This document shows, piece by piece, positions 5,125 to 5,208 of a DNA stretch of 5,208 nucleotides. Each line of letters begins with the position of its first letter. Positions within the stretch are counted from its first letter, which is position 1. The DNA comes from Syntrophobacterales bacterium (GTDB taxonomy: Bacteria; Desulfobacterota; Syntrophia; Syntrophales; JAAYKM01): NCBI GenBank assembly GCA_031285215.1, contig JAITWQ010000102.1, forward strand, positions 1 through 5,208, in the 5' to 3' direction. The position numbers and the translations under genes were made by a program. Under the pieces are notes generated by a model that saw only the letters and a list, made by a program, of their open reading frames with translations, did no database searches and was not told the origin of the DNA.

Positions 5125-5208
5125 TGAATGTATGGCTGCGTTCTTTTCGCCGTCCCTTGATCGCCGTCGCATGTTTGGCCGGTTTTGCTGTGCTGGCTGG
5201 TGTCGTCT
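5124..5208 (+). CDS. N-terminus of an unidentified exported or membrane protein, cut by window edge
   Basis: From ATG 5124 the frame is open to the window end, giving 28 residues that start MNVWLRSFRRPLIAVACLAG. A basic front (R6, R9, R10) followed by a hydrophobic run from about residue 11 indicates a signal peptide or first transmembrane helix. An in-frame TAA about 18 bases upstream rules out a longer start. The closest purines upstream (GGCAAAG) form a weak ribosome site, which fits coupling to the overlapping 13-codon ORF. Too little is visible to name a family. Confidence 0.6.
   Translation, partial: MNVWLRSFRRPLIAVACLAGFAVLAGVV

Noticed and set aside
4948..5172. 74-codon minus-strand ORF at the right end
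   Set aside because: It overlaps the start of the exported-protein gene and lacks a recognisable domain.

Overview
This 5.2 kb window looks like chromosomal DNA from a Gram-negative bacterium that makes lipopolysaccharide. It carries a 3-deoxy-octulosonate (KDO) precursor gene (kdsD) and a lipid A gene (lpxH-like). The gene mixture also includes a LysM/NlpC-type cell-wall protein, a pyruvoyl-dependent arginine decarboxylase and moderate GC content. That mixture would suit the former Deltaproteobacteria (Desulfobacterota, for example Syntrophales), but the taxon is an inference and no marker gene is present.

Layout. (1) Positions 1-506, minus strand: the N-terminal half of kdsD, cut by the window edge. 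(2) 507-729: a divergent intergenic region with overlapping promoter-like hexamers on both strands and a small dyad. (3) 730-1779, plus strand: one reading frame encoding signal peptide, LysM, LysM and NlpC/P60 domains. An in-frame TAA at 1066-1068 splits it exactly between the two LysM domains. The NlpC/P60 domain also lacks the canonical catalytic Cys and His. (4) 1776-1904: an overlooked 42-codon ORF joined by ATGA overlaps to the gene before it and the gene after it. (5) 1901-2749: an LpxH-like metallophosphoesterase. (6) 2860-3474: pyruvoyl-dependent arginine decarboxylase, followed by a strong intrinsic terminator at 3500-3525. (7) 3574-4815, minus strand: a polytopic membrane protein resembling DUF2157-type proteins, with a long acidic Glu/Pro-rich C-terminal tail. 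It is convergent with the decarboxylase gene. (8) 4816-5082: a second divergent intergenic region with a good minus-strand promoter candidate. (9) 5083-5208, plus strand: a 13-codon Lys-rich ORF overlapping the start of an unidentified protein that runs off the right edge.

How the genes may work together. kdsD and the lpxH-like gene both serve outer-membrane LPS assembly, and the LysM/NlpC protein would act on or bind peptidoglycan in the periplasm, so 1-2749 reads as an envelope-biogenesis neighbourhood. The plus-strand genes 730-2749 look like one operon with tight translational coupling. The arginine decarboxylase (agmatine for polyamines) follows after a gap of about 110 bases with no visible terminator before it, so it could be co-transcribed. 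The most noteworthy signals are the broken and catalytically degenerate LysM-NlpC/P60 gene and the small coupled ORF between it and lpxH. I see no mobile element, CRISPR array, tRNA or rRNA.
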